Below, piece after piece: positions 45,866 through 57,246 of a DNA stretch of 64,000 bases. A program made the position numbers and the translations under genes. How positions within the stretch are numbered: position 1 is the stretch's first letter; each line of letters opens with the position of its first letter. This stretch comes from Drechslera avenae (taxonomy: Eukaryota; Ascomycota; Dothideomycetes; Pleosporales; Pleosporaceae), in contig JAXRVH010000051.1 in assembly GCA_034640345.1 (NCBI GenBank), forward strand, positions 124,001-188,000, in the 5' to 3' direction. The notes under the pieces were generated by a model, which was not told where the DNA came from, ran no database searches, and was given only the letters and a program-made list of their open reading frames with translations.

Positions 45866-48548
45866 GGTGGGTGGTGGTGCAATCAAAAACCAGAGCTACA
45901 GGCTTGGAATGCAGTTGACGGCGGATAGCCAGGAAGAGCACGAGATGCTAGCGCCTCTTTGCTCGCGATGGAGGGGGGAGGGGGGGGGCTGTCGGCTAGC
46001 GGACACGTGCCTGGCAGCAAAGAAGCTTTCAAGGAAGCCGCAGCAGGCGACACGGCAACACGGCGGCACAGCGATATGGGCGCAACAGGAGGGGAGGGGG
46101 AGGAGGGGTGCTGCGGTGTGGCTTGGGCGCGTCGTGGGCGGGCAACTGGGGTTCTGGGGGGCACGGCGAGAGAGAGAGGGAGAGCGCGTCCACAGCAGCG
46201 GTTTGTTCGATTCGGTGCAACTGCGACTACTGCGAGCACGGAACGGAGGATTTCGTGCAGATGATCTGCCTGGTGTGTGTGAGGGCGCGATCCAATGGCA
46301 GATGTCAGACAGGCGTCTCAGATACGGCGACGGGTGGGCGAGGCTTGTGACGAGGCGTGAGGTTGGGATGGGTGCCGGCCTGCCAGGTGTAGAAGCTGAA
46401 GACGGGCTGATTGGGCGGGCGGACAAGAAGGCGCGGCCGAGGGGGGGAGGGGGAGGGGGAGGGGGTTGCTGGTCGCTGGTCGCTGGTCGCCGGTGCTTGA
46501 GTGCTCTGGCACTTGGGCACTGATGGAGGGTGAAGGTGTGGGTTAGCAGCTAGGTAGGCCAGGCAGGAATTACGAGTTAGACGAGTTAGTAGCAGACGGT
46601 AGCGCGATATGCACAGTCTGGATAGCGCGGGATCGCCTTGTTCCCGCCGCGACGTCGGCCTAGCGACGACGAGGCCGCCGTGATATCGCACCGCACACAC
46701 TCTCTTGCTCACGGCCGGCTGTCCAGGGTGCCTTGCTCGCCCGCCGACTCCATGACGTTCTGCTGCTGAGCCCGACGGTGGGTTGCTAGTGAGTCACATC
46801 GCGCGCCCTCTACCACCGCTGCCAAACCGGGTAGCTGAGACACTGTCGCTTCGCAAGTGACCAGATGAGGCCACACCCTGGGCGGATGGTGGCCGCAGGA
46901 CCGGGGTTGGTGGACCAGGGCCGACGCCTGTACTGTAGGCGGCGGCGGCGGCGGTGGTGGTGGTGTAGTAATCCACATCCCCCCCGATCTGCGAGCAGGA
47001 CCAGCAGAGCCACGGCGAGCGTAAGGCGGGTGTGATCCAAAAGAGCCGCGCTGCGCAGTCAGTGAGTGAGGAGGGTATATTATGCTGCCGTGCCGCACCC
47101 CTCGACGTCCAATAATTCTCCTGTCTTGCTGCAAGTCGTGATTAAAGGTCAACGTTGGACGTCCATCAGCCCTCCTGTCTCCCGTTCCTCCCCTACCTAC
47201 ATGCAATACCAAACTCACGACAGACACGACCGGCCCGAGCTTCCTCAACCTCTCTGTACACCGGCCTACGTCACCACCCCATCTGCCCTCGTCGCCGACA
47301 CAGCAGCCGTCGCCAGCTGCACGGCATTGCCTAGGTTGGTTTTGCTTCTCCCGTTTGGACGCCCGCCCCGCCTCCGGTCTGCGATTCGCGATTCGCGTCA
47401 AACACGGCCATCCGCCAAAGTCGATAGCCGCTTGGCACACAGGCTAGGAACACCTCTCTGACCGCCTTCCGACTTTGGGCCCTCTCACACACCCTCGCTC
47501 GCCCTCGCTTCAGCTGCCCCGTTGCTGCGATTGTGAGGAGAGCTGCAGCCAGGAAGCCAAAAGACTTCCTAAGCCGCACACAAGCTCGCTTTGTCCCAAG
47601 CACTGCAGAGCGCCTAGCACGCTTCAGACGAACGCTGGTGCCGGGAACATCCCACGAAGCACCCTCCCCGCCAAATACCCCGACCGCTGCTCCATATCCC
47701 ACGCCTACTATTTTACCCACCCTTTGACCGCGTCGCACCGACCAGACAGACCACCACACCAACAGTCTGTCGACCCGAAAGCTGCTCTCTCTCTCTCTCT
47801 GTTTCTCTCTCTCACCCCAAAGGCCCACGACAAAGAGGCAAACCTGTCCTACCCCACGCCCTTGCAACAACTCCGCCATCACCACCACCAACACCACCAA
47901 CACCGCCGCTGCCGCCGCCGCCGCCGGCCTCGACAACCAAAAGTTTGCTGCCCACCGAACCGCAGCAGGTAGCCGAACAGCCGACGACAACGACGACGCC
48001 GACGACCTCACTCGAGGCCGATAAGACCGGAATTCCGATTACTGCAGGTGCAATCAGCATTGCACCTTCCTCTGCACCCACAGGTGAGTCAACGCCCGGC
48101 TGCACTTTCCTTCCTTCCTTCCTGCCTTCCGTCCCTCCTACTTTCTCACCTCTACCACACCACACCACACCTCGCTTGAGCCGGGGCCGTGAGCAATAGC
48201 CCCAACGGCATTGCGGGACCGTGTGACGGTTTCGCTGCTTTGGTCCTCTGTGTCACAGACCCCACAACGCTGGCGTGCAGCACGACTGTCGTCCACCGTC
48301 GCTCGTCTCGCGGGTTACCTACCTGCCTGTGCGCCACACTCATGCAACCAGCCCTTCACCCGCTCAACACTTCAGTTTTTGAGGAACAGTGCGCTGACAT
48401 ATCTCCCTCAGTACCGTGCCGGGACTACAAGCCGCCAACGCCCGCTGCATCCCACCATCCCAGGCTCCGAAAATAGGCCCGCATCACCCTCCTCACCCCC
48501 CCACTTCCGCCAACAACCAACCCAAGGGATACTGTCTCGTACCCAAAG
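45866..48548. other. Long low-complexity region upstream of the bHLH gene
   Basis: It lies between the Sft2 start and the spliced leader of the bHLH gene. It includes purine/G-rich blocks (46440-46466), a GGC/GGT run (46939-46965), a CT run (47783-47813) and a CAC/GCC run (47880-47926). Long overlapping frames on both strands look compositional, not coding. A donor-like CACCCACAG/GTGAGT at 48084 hints at a first non-coding exon of the bHLH transcript. Confidence 0.5.
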
Positions 48549-48615
48549 GTGAGCCCCATCTACCGCGACAGCGACTCTCACATGCAAAGACCAACCACTA
48601 ACGTTGCATCCCCAG
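48549..48615 (+). other. Probable 5'-UTR intron of the bHLH gene
   Basis: GTGAGC donor after ACCCAAAG, CACTAACG branch point and CCCCAG acceptor: a full set of fungal splice signals in a non-coding leader, 470 bp before the chosen start codon. Confidence 0.5.
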
Positions 48616-48924
48616 ACAAACACTAACCTCCTCTCCGCACCATTGGAGGCTTGCTAGCGACTACCAGGCTCACTACAGTGGCCTTTAGCTTGCTCGCACT
48701 GCCCTTGTGCTCACCAGATAGCAAGCGTCTGTCAGGACCCTTATAGGGACACAGACCGTCTCGTGCTGCAATCATCCTGCAAGTCTACGAGTGCATTCCT
48801 TGGTCACTTGCTTGGGCCGACGACAGATCGTTTCAGATCCCACAGTTCGGCACCAGCATCGGCTTCCTAGCCTCACGCATCCACATTCCTGGGATACTGC
48901 AACCTACAGTAATGCCAAAGCCTA

Positions 48925-49015
48925 GTAAGTACGCCTCTTGTAACCTCCCTCCCCACTCTGCACCGTCATGAGAACACCCCTTCAGGACTCCCGTCTCTCT
49001 CTCTCTCTATATCAG
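48925..49015 (+). other. Probable second 5'-UTR intron of the bHLH gene
   Basis: GTAAGT donor after AAAGCCTA, a C/T-rich tract and an ATATCAG acceptor. Removing it takes out an upstream in-frame ATG at 48968, which is why the coding start is placed at 49085. Confidence 0.5.
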
Positions 49016-49084
49016 ACTCCTCATTCCCCTCTCTCCTCGTCCCATTCTCATCCATTTCCCGTCATTTTCAACCGTCATTTCATC

Positions 49085-50737
49085 ATGTTCTACGAGACCA
49101 TACTGACTGTCCCTCAAGCGGACGCTCTCTTCACTCCTCCCTCTTCCTACTCTCCTCAAAAGCCGATTGCAAGGCTGGACCTTGGCTTCGACTCTCCCTC
49201 TGACGACGTGCTAGACGCTGATATTTTCAACATGACTGGTACAGGATCACCACAACCATACATCAAAGAGGAAGTCGACGAAATGTCCTTCAACACCCGC
49301 TTCATGGGCCACAGCAGCCTCGACATGAACAACCAATACACCAGTGCACAGTTCTCCGGCCATGAGAACGCAGGTGGCATCAACCCCTCTGATCTCAACA
49401 TGAGCGGGAGTATGATGGGCAACCACTTTGGCACCAACAGCTACATGCAGGGTGGAGCTGGGATTGCCGACGACGAGCTTGCCGAGTCACTGGGCCCCTT
49501 TGAACAGCAGCCAAGCTTCACCGGCTTTTCGCAGGAGCAGTCCGGCCAGCAAGACTACTACCACAGCCACACCAACAACCCCAGCATCAACCAGGTCTAC
49601 TCAAACACCCCAGACGACCTACCTATCCACAGCCCCTTTGTTCATCCTGGGAACTTTGACTTCAACCAGTACCAGTCAGGACCGCAGAGGATGAGCTTCG
49701 CTGGCAGCATGCCGAATGGCTCGATGCGCCAGCGTATCACTATGAGCAGGACTGCATCAGACAATCGCTCTCCCATGTCACCCAAGACACCTGCCATGTC
49801 GGGCCTTCATCTTGGCACACCAGACTCGGGTAGCTTCACGACCCAGCCAATCATGACCAATGTGCACCGCCATCAAAAGAGCATGTCTGGTCAGTGGGAG
49901 GGCACTCCAGGTAGTGCTCACTCATGGATCGACTCACCAACTGCATCGCCTCACACGGGTGGACTGCACCACCAGCAAATCACCGACGTCCTCCACTCGG
50001 GCAAGCACAACTCGCTACCCGCAAAGGTCGACATTGGACAGAATGCCGATGCTAAGAAACGTCGACGTCGCGAGTCTCACAACTTGGTGGAGCGTCGTCG
50101 AAGGGACAATATCAACGAGCGTATCCACGACTTGTCTCGCCTCGTACCTCAGCACCGTCTCGAGGATGAGAAGATCCGTAAGCACATCAACAACAACGGG
50201 CCACTGTCACCAACCATGACCACCGGCGGCATGTCACCGCCACAAGCAACATCACTCCTGGCTGGTGGCAATGGACGACGGGCCGCTGGTAACATTACAC
50301 AAGGGCTGCCAATCGAAGAGAAGGACAAGGGTCCAAACAAAGGAGACATCCTCAACGGTGCCGTCAGCTGGACCCGTGATCTCATGTGGATGCTCGCCAA
50401 GAAGATTGAGGAGTGCGACCAACTGGCTGAACGACTTCGAGAGGCGACCGGCCAAGAGTGGGTTTCTGAGCAGACCGAAGAGGAGAAGCGCATGAAGACT
50501 GAGATCCTCGACGCTCTCGACAAGAACGGGCAAAGCTCGTTCCGCTACTCTCGAGGCCCAGGGTCGGGATTGCGGGTGCCGAAGCATACCAACCTGGCTG
50601 GTGAACCACTCAACGGTGCCTCCCCACAAAGTCTCAGTCCAGGCATGCAAAGCACTGGAAGCGGCTCTGGGTCGAACCAGCCGCAGTACTGGACCAGCCT
50701 GAAAGAGGAAGATGAGTACGGCATGGAGATGGGCTGA
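49085..50737 (+). CDS. bHLH transcription factor with very long HLH loop
   Basis: A nuclear DNA-binding regulator, 550 aa from the ATG giving MFYETILTVPQADALFTPP. The first ~320 residues are a Gln/Asn/Ser/Pro-rich activation-type region. The basic region reads KKRRRRESHNLVERRRRDN. The His-Glu-Arg spacing (H, E+4, R+8) predicts binding to CACGTG-type E-boxes, and the Arg in place of Tyr argues against SREBP. Helix 1 is INERIHDLSRLVPQ. Helix 2 is NKGDILNGAVSWTRDLMWML, extended by a heptad-like KKIEECDQLAERLREATG. Between them lies a ~60-residue Gly/Pro-rich loop. A longer reading from 48968 is open but begins inside a probable intron. Targets are unknown. Confidence 0.88.
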   Translation: MFYETILTVPQADALFTPPSSYSPQKPIARLDLGFDSPSDDVLDADIFNMTGTGSPQPYIKEEVDEMSFNTRFMGHSSLDMNNQYTSAQFSGHENAGGINPSDLNMSGSMMGNHFGTNSYMQGGAGIADDELAESLGPFEQQPSFTGFSQEQSGQQDYYHSHTNNPSINQVYSNTPDDLPIHSPFVHPGNFDFNQYQSGPQRMSFAGSMPNGSMRQRITMSRTASDNRSPMSPKTPAMSGLHLGTPDSGSFTTQPIMTNVHRHQKSMSGQWEGTPGSAHSWIDSPTASPHTGGLHHQQITDVLHSGKHNSLPAKVDIGQNADAKKRRRRESHNLVERRRRDNINERIHDLSRLVPQHRLEDEKIRKHINNNGPLSPTMTTGGMSPPQATSLLAGGNGRRAAGNITQGLPIEEKDKGPNKGDILNGAVSWTRDLMWMLAKKIEECDQLAERLREATGQEWVSEQTEEEKRMKTEILDALDKNGQSSFRYSRGPGSGLRVPKHTNLAGEPLNGASPQSLSPGMQSTGSGSGSNQPQYWTSLKEEDEYGMEMG

Positions 50738-53700
50738 TGCTCTCCATCAGTCTCTTCTGCGCTTCCCTTCTGTCCATCGATTCCTTCACTATGATACCCC
50801 GCGATACCCCGCACCCGTTCCTACATCCTGCTCATGCATACGCCAGGGCCTGGCACAAAGAGGCTTCAAAGAGCTCGTCGGTCCGCATCCGCTCAAAGGT
50901 CGATTGCACATTGTCGCCTTTGTATCCGCTCTATGCGTACCGTCTCTGCTGGACAAGGACGGATGATGCTTTCCGCTTGCATCACAGCACTTCCCATCTC
51001 ATTGCATAATATGTCTCTACCTACCGTGGCACATCATTATCCAGGCTTCTGGTCTTACCTCCCTTGTACACAGCAGTCTCACGCATCTGCCTCGGCATAT
51101 GTGTGACTCTCTGTCTAGTCTTGTCATCTCTTTCCTTCATCTCCTTCTCACTACAAGTGGCAGCATGTATGGCTTGTTTATATACACAGTTTTTGCACAT
51201 CACCACTCTGGGTACTTAATACATTGTTTTTCTTTATGGAGGGTACACTGTCAGCATGGGTTGGCGCGTTTGAGTTCGGCGTTTATGATACTCGACGCTT
51301 ATGTCATTGGGGGAATGAGGTTGTCGAACGCAGAGATGTTCAGACAACACCGCAATGGTTACCACGGTATTTGGGCGAATCTGCTTTTTCGCGTTCTGCT
51401 TTTCTTTTCTTTATCGGTGGGCTCACCTCGGGATGTTTACTTTTTAGCCTAGTTTTCAATATCACTATACACTATGAATCGTGTCTTTGCTGTGCCGTCG
51501 GTTGTACGTTTTGAGCCACGCCTGCGCCCTTGGCAACGCCGCGACGCTGTAGGCTACCGTGGTCTCATTAAGCCAGCCACACAACGCCGCGTAAGCCGGC
51601 TTGAAGGGCCATCTGTGCCGCCTGCGCCATGAGGAAATTGCTGCCTTGTTCGTAATCGCTTCCAGACACCTCTTGTGTTCACCGCAATCAATGCACATTC
51701 CAAATTCTTTTCCGACTCTCGCGCCATGTCTCAAAAGGCAAGAAAGCAAAAGAAGTGAAAAGGCCTTGATGGTTTGGAAACCGTCTTGGCTTGTGGGAGG
51801 TGGGGGGGGGTCTCTTTTTCGTAGCCTAAGCGCCCAAAGTCAATTTGGGTGCCAAATTGGTATGGATTAGCGAAGGGATCTATGTGTAACGTGTTGCCAC
51901 GATCCGGGTACGGGAGAATTGATGGCGGAAATGGCGGAGATTGTGGAGGTTGTGGAGAGAGAGGAAAAAGGAAAAAAGATGGGGAAGGGGGGGGGGGGGG
52001 ATTATCATCCACGATTAGCGAGAAGCAGTACTTTCTTTTTTTTCTCGGAGACTTTGGACCAAACTCACGAGTGGAAATTATGGCTTTTGGATGGGGTTAG
52101 GCTATGCTGCAGTGTAGGATAGTGTCCTGCGAGAGAGGGAGTTTAGGACGATTCTCTTTTTCATCAATTGATTTTTGATAAGATAGCAGTCGTCAATATT
52201 GGGTTTGCTGAGAGAGATCAAGAAGAAGAAGAAGAGAAAGAAGAGAAGAAATCGGCTCAAACACCACAAAGGAAGAAACAAGACCCGCAATCTCTCGCTC
52301 CATCTCTCACTCCCAACTCTTCCCAAAAAAAGACGCAATGATTGACTATAGAGCAACACTTTCGTTCTGTAGGCCCAACACTCTAGTAGCATAAGCGTCC
52401 AGGGACAGTAAATAATGTACATGTACAATCCTCCCACCCGCAATATCAAAAAAAAACCCCCCTCCGTCTTTCGGCACGAGTCCTGTTAACCCCCCGTCTC
52501 AAAAAAAAGGGGGGCTACTTATCCTAATCTCTAGTGCTACTATTACTACTACTACTGCAGTACCCATGTCACAACACTCACGAGAACAAGGAAAAGCAGA
52601 TTGAAACCATGTCGTGTCGGCAAAAGCTAAAACTCGCCTACTCATACTCCTCTTAATTCCTGCAGTGACCGCGTTTCCTAGCAAATGCATATGCATACGC
52701 ACATGCACACACGCACACATCTTACATTTTATATCTTGCATATTGAACATTTTCGTCAGAGTACAGCATGAGAGATGATGGGGAAGTTTTTTTTTGAAAA
52801 CTTTTCCAAAAATAAGAGGTTAACCAAAGCTCCTTGGGTGGACTACATGTTGCATTACCGTAACTCGTAACCCGCATCTCACAGCGCGGACGAGGCCCGG
52901 TGAGCGATGATATGCGGCCGATTACGACGCCTGGTTGTACGAAAGTGGGATCTGGGAAGGGGGAGGGGGGAGGGTATTTGTGTGTTTATAGAGTTGTCGA
53001 GTGAAGGGAAGATAAGAGATATAAAAGGGTGCGGTGGAGTGCGTAGTATAATACGCTTTGAATACAGAGAAAACTGTTATTATTATTATTATTATTATTG
53101 TTATTGTTATTATTATTATTAAAGTTGATTCGGTAATAAAAATAAAAAGGCTCTTTTGTACACAAGAAATGAACAAAATCTCTCCAGTCTACTGTAGATA
53201 GTTCAGCCCGCTCCATCCGTCGTTACGCAACTCACACACTCTCTCTCACCCACACTGTCTCAGCCACCCGCCCTGCTGTGCACCGTACTAGCGTTTGGTA
53301 CAAGAAAAAAAAGGCAGACAGGGGGGCAAGGGTTCAGCAATGACTCAGTGTCAGTGTCAGTCAAGGCGGCAGTGTCCAACTAGAAATGAAGCGGCTGTGC
53401 TACAGTTACGCCCACCGATCGGCACAGCAGGTTGCTAGATGGCAGTGTTTTCTTTTCTCTTCTACATTGGTGGGGTGTGGAGGGGAGAGGAGGGGCATGA
53501 CTTGCGTGTTTGGCGTGTGACGGCGATAATTGCCATACCATACACAACGAAACGAAACAACGGCTCCGAACGCAACGCAGCACAACACCAGATCGGCCGT
53601 ATAGTGGCGATGAGGGATCGGCACACGTAGGGCGACCTATACAAGTGACTCTTGTAGAGAAAGTGGCTGTGGGTATACAAACTATCTTCTTGAGAACTTG

Positions 53701-55897
53701 TCTATATCCCGTACTAAAACTAGCGCCATATCAAGGTCCCTATGTGGGGGTAGAGAAGAAACTACCTGTGGCCTGAGAGCATAATCCTGCAGTGTCACCT
53801 GCAACTGGCCTCGGCAACTGATCTGCTGTGGCGTGTCTCTTGTGTGACGGTTCCGCCCAGTGTGTCTACAGCATCTGTCAACCTGTCTGTCATGTATAAT
53901 GTCTTTCCTTGTCCACCCTCATTTTGAAGTCCACCCCTCCCTCCCTTGCAGATGCCAGCCTCGTCTGTTCAGCGCCTTGACCAGCTCCAAACCGCCCATG
54001 TCTCGCCTCGTGCGTCATGGCGGGACATACAGGGCGGCATACTGCCAATGTAACCTGTCCTTCAGGCATTTGTCAGTTTGCCTGCAAGGCGTATATTGTG
54101 GACTTGAGGCGATGGCACTGTGTTTGACCGATTGCCATGGCGGGGCGCAGATATGGGGTGGGATTTGTCAATATCGGTGTGGGTCGCTAATTCGGATCCT
54201 GCCGAACGGCTAGGCAGGAGAGGTAGGCGCACACATTCCACCTGTATCATGAACGGCCCTCTAAGCTCCGTGGGGTTTATCGTGACCTTGGGGTGGCTGC
54301 GATGGTTGCGACGAGGTTGCAGTAGCGGGGCCGAGGCCGTCAGCGTCGTCACCGAAGCCCAGATTCTTGAACGAATCAGGCGCCATCAGATTCCTATGAA
54401 CAAAAAGCGGTCAGTAAATGCTCTCGCTGCGCGGCTATTTTGGGCTGCAAAACGCTCTGTTCGGATGCTGCCGAGGTGGTGTAACAGAAGGATGTGGAGA
54501 TGGGGGGAAAGAGAGGGGCGCAGGTAATGCCGTGCTGAACCATTCTCGGCTTTAAGCTCGGGCAGTTTCAAAGCTGTCAAGATCGGAGGAATGAGACGTG
54601 CAGCATCTCCTCCCTTCCCCCTTGCTGTCAAGTGTGAATCCAAATACCCGGTCCAAACTTTGACAGGTTGGTATCACAAGATGGTCTCTTGCCCTTGCGC
54701 GCGCTATGAGATGGGTCCGCAAAGAATCATTGGAGTGTACAAGCTAGGGCAAGTGTGCCGTTTTGAGCAAGCCAGGAAGGGCGCCGTCTACGTACCGATC
54801 CATACGGCAGGCCAAGTACGACTTGGAGAGGTCGCGGCATTCGGCGTCATTGCTCCCACGGTGGGATTTGATGCATCGCAAATAATGGAGCATGATACTC
54901 TTGCATTCTCCTGGAATGCAATGTCAGTCTTTGAGGGAGGGGGTGACGGATGTGGAAGTCGCTAGTCGGATGCGATTGGCGGCGTGAACGAAGGTGGGAA
55001 CAGAGCGTACCGTCGTGGTCGAGGGGGAAAGAACCGCGTTCGGGACTGTAACAAGCCTTTCTGATTAGTGAAGGTGTGGTGGGTAGGTAGAGGCGAGGCA
55101 GAGAAGCGAATGTCTTCATCAAGCTCACTCTGCTACCGATGTGACTTGTGGGGTCCATCTTACGGATTCGGCTTGTAGACTTTTTGTCCAAGCCCCGCAC
55201 CTCCGAAATTACTCATGACTGGCAGGCGTTTTTATGATTGTGGTGGTCTGCGATGTTTTGCGACACGGTAGAATAATTGGACCGATTCTTTTGGTGGAGT
55301 TGAACTGGGGAAGCTTGGCGCGCTCCATCGTCTGTGCTGTGCGGCTCTACACCCCTGCAAACTCGGCATCCCAGCATGGCGTGCAGTACATGTCGATTCG
55401 GTTGTTTTGCGAGCGAACTACTGGGCTGGTGATTGCAATATTAAGTTGCATGATTTTATGTGCTATATGGAGTATCATGAATACAAAAAAGTCCAAATGG
55501 GTATCGAATTGCAAGATTAACCTAGAAAGGTATTTGATGACTTGGAACGGCTGTTGGCTTGTGTCTAGTCATACTGTTCAACTGGATATGAGTACCACGG
55601 TTGTGTGATGACTCCGGTGGTCTTGTTGTAATGTGATGATAAATCTAGAGGTATGCATGCATCACCTATCGGTACAAAACTCTCGTTCATTGACAGATTC
55701 CACCACCTACAATAATATCATTGATCCACCATGACCAAAAGTCCCCCAATTCCCAGCATGAACAACGCACAACCTATAAAAGTTTAAAGCATCCCACCCC
55801 CCTTCAGATACAAAGATGTAATCATACACTTTGTCGACGAGACAGCCTGTCCCTAGATCATCCTCGTGTGACCGTCTCTTCGTGCAGCGTCAGAGCT
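50738..55897. other. 5.2-kb gene-poor region
   Basis: No protein family or consistent exon chain was found on either strand. Contents include a G14 tract at 51987-52000, a GAA/GAG-rich purine tract around 52210-52250, a TTA microsatellite at 53077-53121 and several short frames. The first ~700 bp look like the bHLH 3' UTR. A frame at 54591-54965 (124 codons) and one at 55234-55608 have no recognisable features. Confidence 0.5.
53077..53121. repeat. (TTA)n/(TTATTG) microsatellite
   Basis: About fifteen TTA-type triplets with two TTG interruptions, in non-coding DNA. Confidence 0.9.
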
Positions 55898-56962
55898 TCA
55901 TCCCCACCAGTCTGGGCCCCAGATTGTCCTCATAGGAGGCGGCGGCGGTGTAGTCGGTAGCGGCCATTCTGTAAAATGGGGAGTCTATCCCACCCCAAGT
56001 CAGTCCCATCGTCTCTCTTCTTCATCTTTCGACACCACGAAACTGCCACTTACAGGCGGATCAACCGGATCAACTTCATACATGTGCCTGTGGCACCAAT
56101 ACTCAATAATCTTTCTTTGGCGCTTATTTGTGGTACAACTTCCCAACGGACCCTGCCCCGGTTTGGCGGTGTGCTTACCTAAAGCGTCGGAAACGAAATC
56201 GTTAGCCTTCAATAATCTAACAACATGCTACGTAGGGGATCAAAAAAAAGGTCAGTGTCAAGTGCACTGTTACGCACATTTCCTGATGTAGCATTCTCGC
56301 CATGCTGGATTATCTCTCCGAATCTTGCCAAAAATCATGCGGCGTCGCAGATGCACTGGATGGTGCGATGGAATGGTGGAGACGCTGGCTGTGCTTGTAG
56401 GAGAGGTTACTGCGGCGAGAATGGATGGATGTGGGGTAATGGCGGAATTGTCAAATGTGCCCGTGGCAGTGTTGAATATGCGCCTGGTAGAGACAGGCGT
56501 AGGTGACGTGAGATATTTGAAGCTATCGGAAATGTAGATGTAGTCGGTAGGCGTGAATAACTTGTCCTCCAGCATGTTGGCCCTGGCAACGGCAGAGACG
56601 GCGGTAACAGAGGTGTTCATACTCGACAAAATCTCGTCAAGTAAAGTATTATCGTCGTTCCAGACATCTGAAGAGCGAGACATACATATCGTTCCGTTTC
56701 CACTGTAGACCGGGAATGGACCAGGGGCGGACGGAATAGTAGTGTTTACTTTACCTAGAACGTTGATGAGGGAAGTTGTGAGTTCAGCAGTCGAAGTCTC
56801 CCAGGACTGCGACGTACGGTTGACCTTTGAATGCGTGAACTTTGGGTCGTGCAGGTAGTCGTTCTTGTCCTTTCCGCTGTAGCGACCCTTTTCTGTGAAA
56901 CTGTCTTGGGCTGTAACGCTGCATGTTGCAGCCAAAATGGTGGCGATCGTCAAGGCCTTCAT
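55898..56962 (-). CDS. Secreted protein of unknown family
   Basis: I do not recognise the family. Three exons fit: 56962-56278, 56178-56054 and 55984-55898, giving 298 aa. It begins with a signal peptide, MKALTIATILAATCSVTAQ. A Ser/Thr-rich body with several N-glycosylation sequons (NRTS, NTTI, NGTI, NTSV) follows, then a basic HLRRRMIFGKIRRDN segment. The C-terminal part is Cys/Trp-containing: WRECYIRKC, GSCTTNKRQRKIIEYWCHRH, and finally a Pro-rich end reaching IWGPDWWG. Intron 1 (56179-56277) has a GTGCGT donor and a CTAAC branch. Intron 2 has GTAAGT and CTGAC. A different acceptor 16 nt further on would give another C-terminus. It is a secreted, possibly host- or wall-associated protein by inference only. 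Confidence 0.7.
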
Positions 56963-57246
56963 CTTCTTGGAACTTGTGTGAGCGGAAAAGAAAAATGGGA
57001 GTATAGCAGCCGCATAGACATGTTATACGCCGTAACCCTTGGTCTCCAAGTCTGGTTCAGGTCGTTGTCACTTGTATATTGACGTAGACACTTGTTACAC
57101 AACAATTATCTTCCATGGCATTTACGCCCATGATCATTTGTTCCAACATGATTCAGTCATACCTACGAATACAAAATCATTTCCCTGCATCAAGAATCCA
57201 ACAACGCGTCACAAACGGCTATCCGTTAACCCCTTCAGCGCTAATA

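Noticed and set aside
46709..47440. 243-codon open frame on the minus strand
   Set aside because: It owes its length to GGC/GGT-rich low-complexity DNA upstream of the bHLH gene. No family features, and overlapping frames are equally open.
48968..49084. Upstream in-frame ATG for the bHLH protein (MRTPLQDSRL)
   Set aside because: It sits between a GTAAGT donor at 48925 and an ATATCAG acceptor at 49015, so it is probably intronic. The added residues are low-complexity.
54591..54965. 124-codon plus-strand frame
   Set aside because: No family or secretion signal, and no upstream promoter or leader features. Kept as non-coding.
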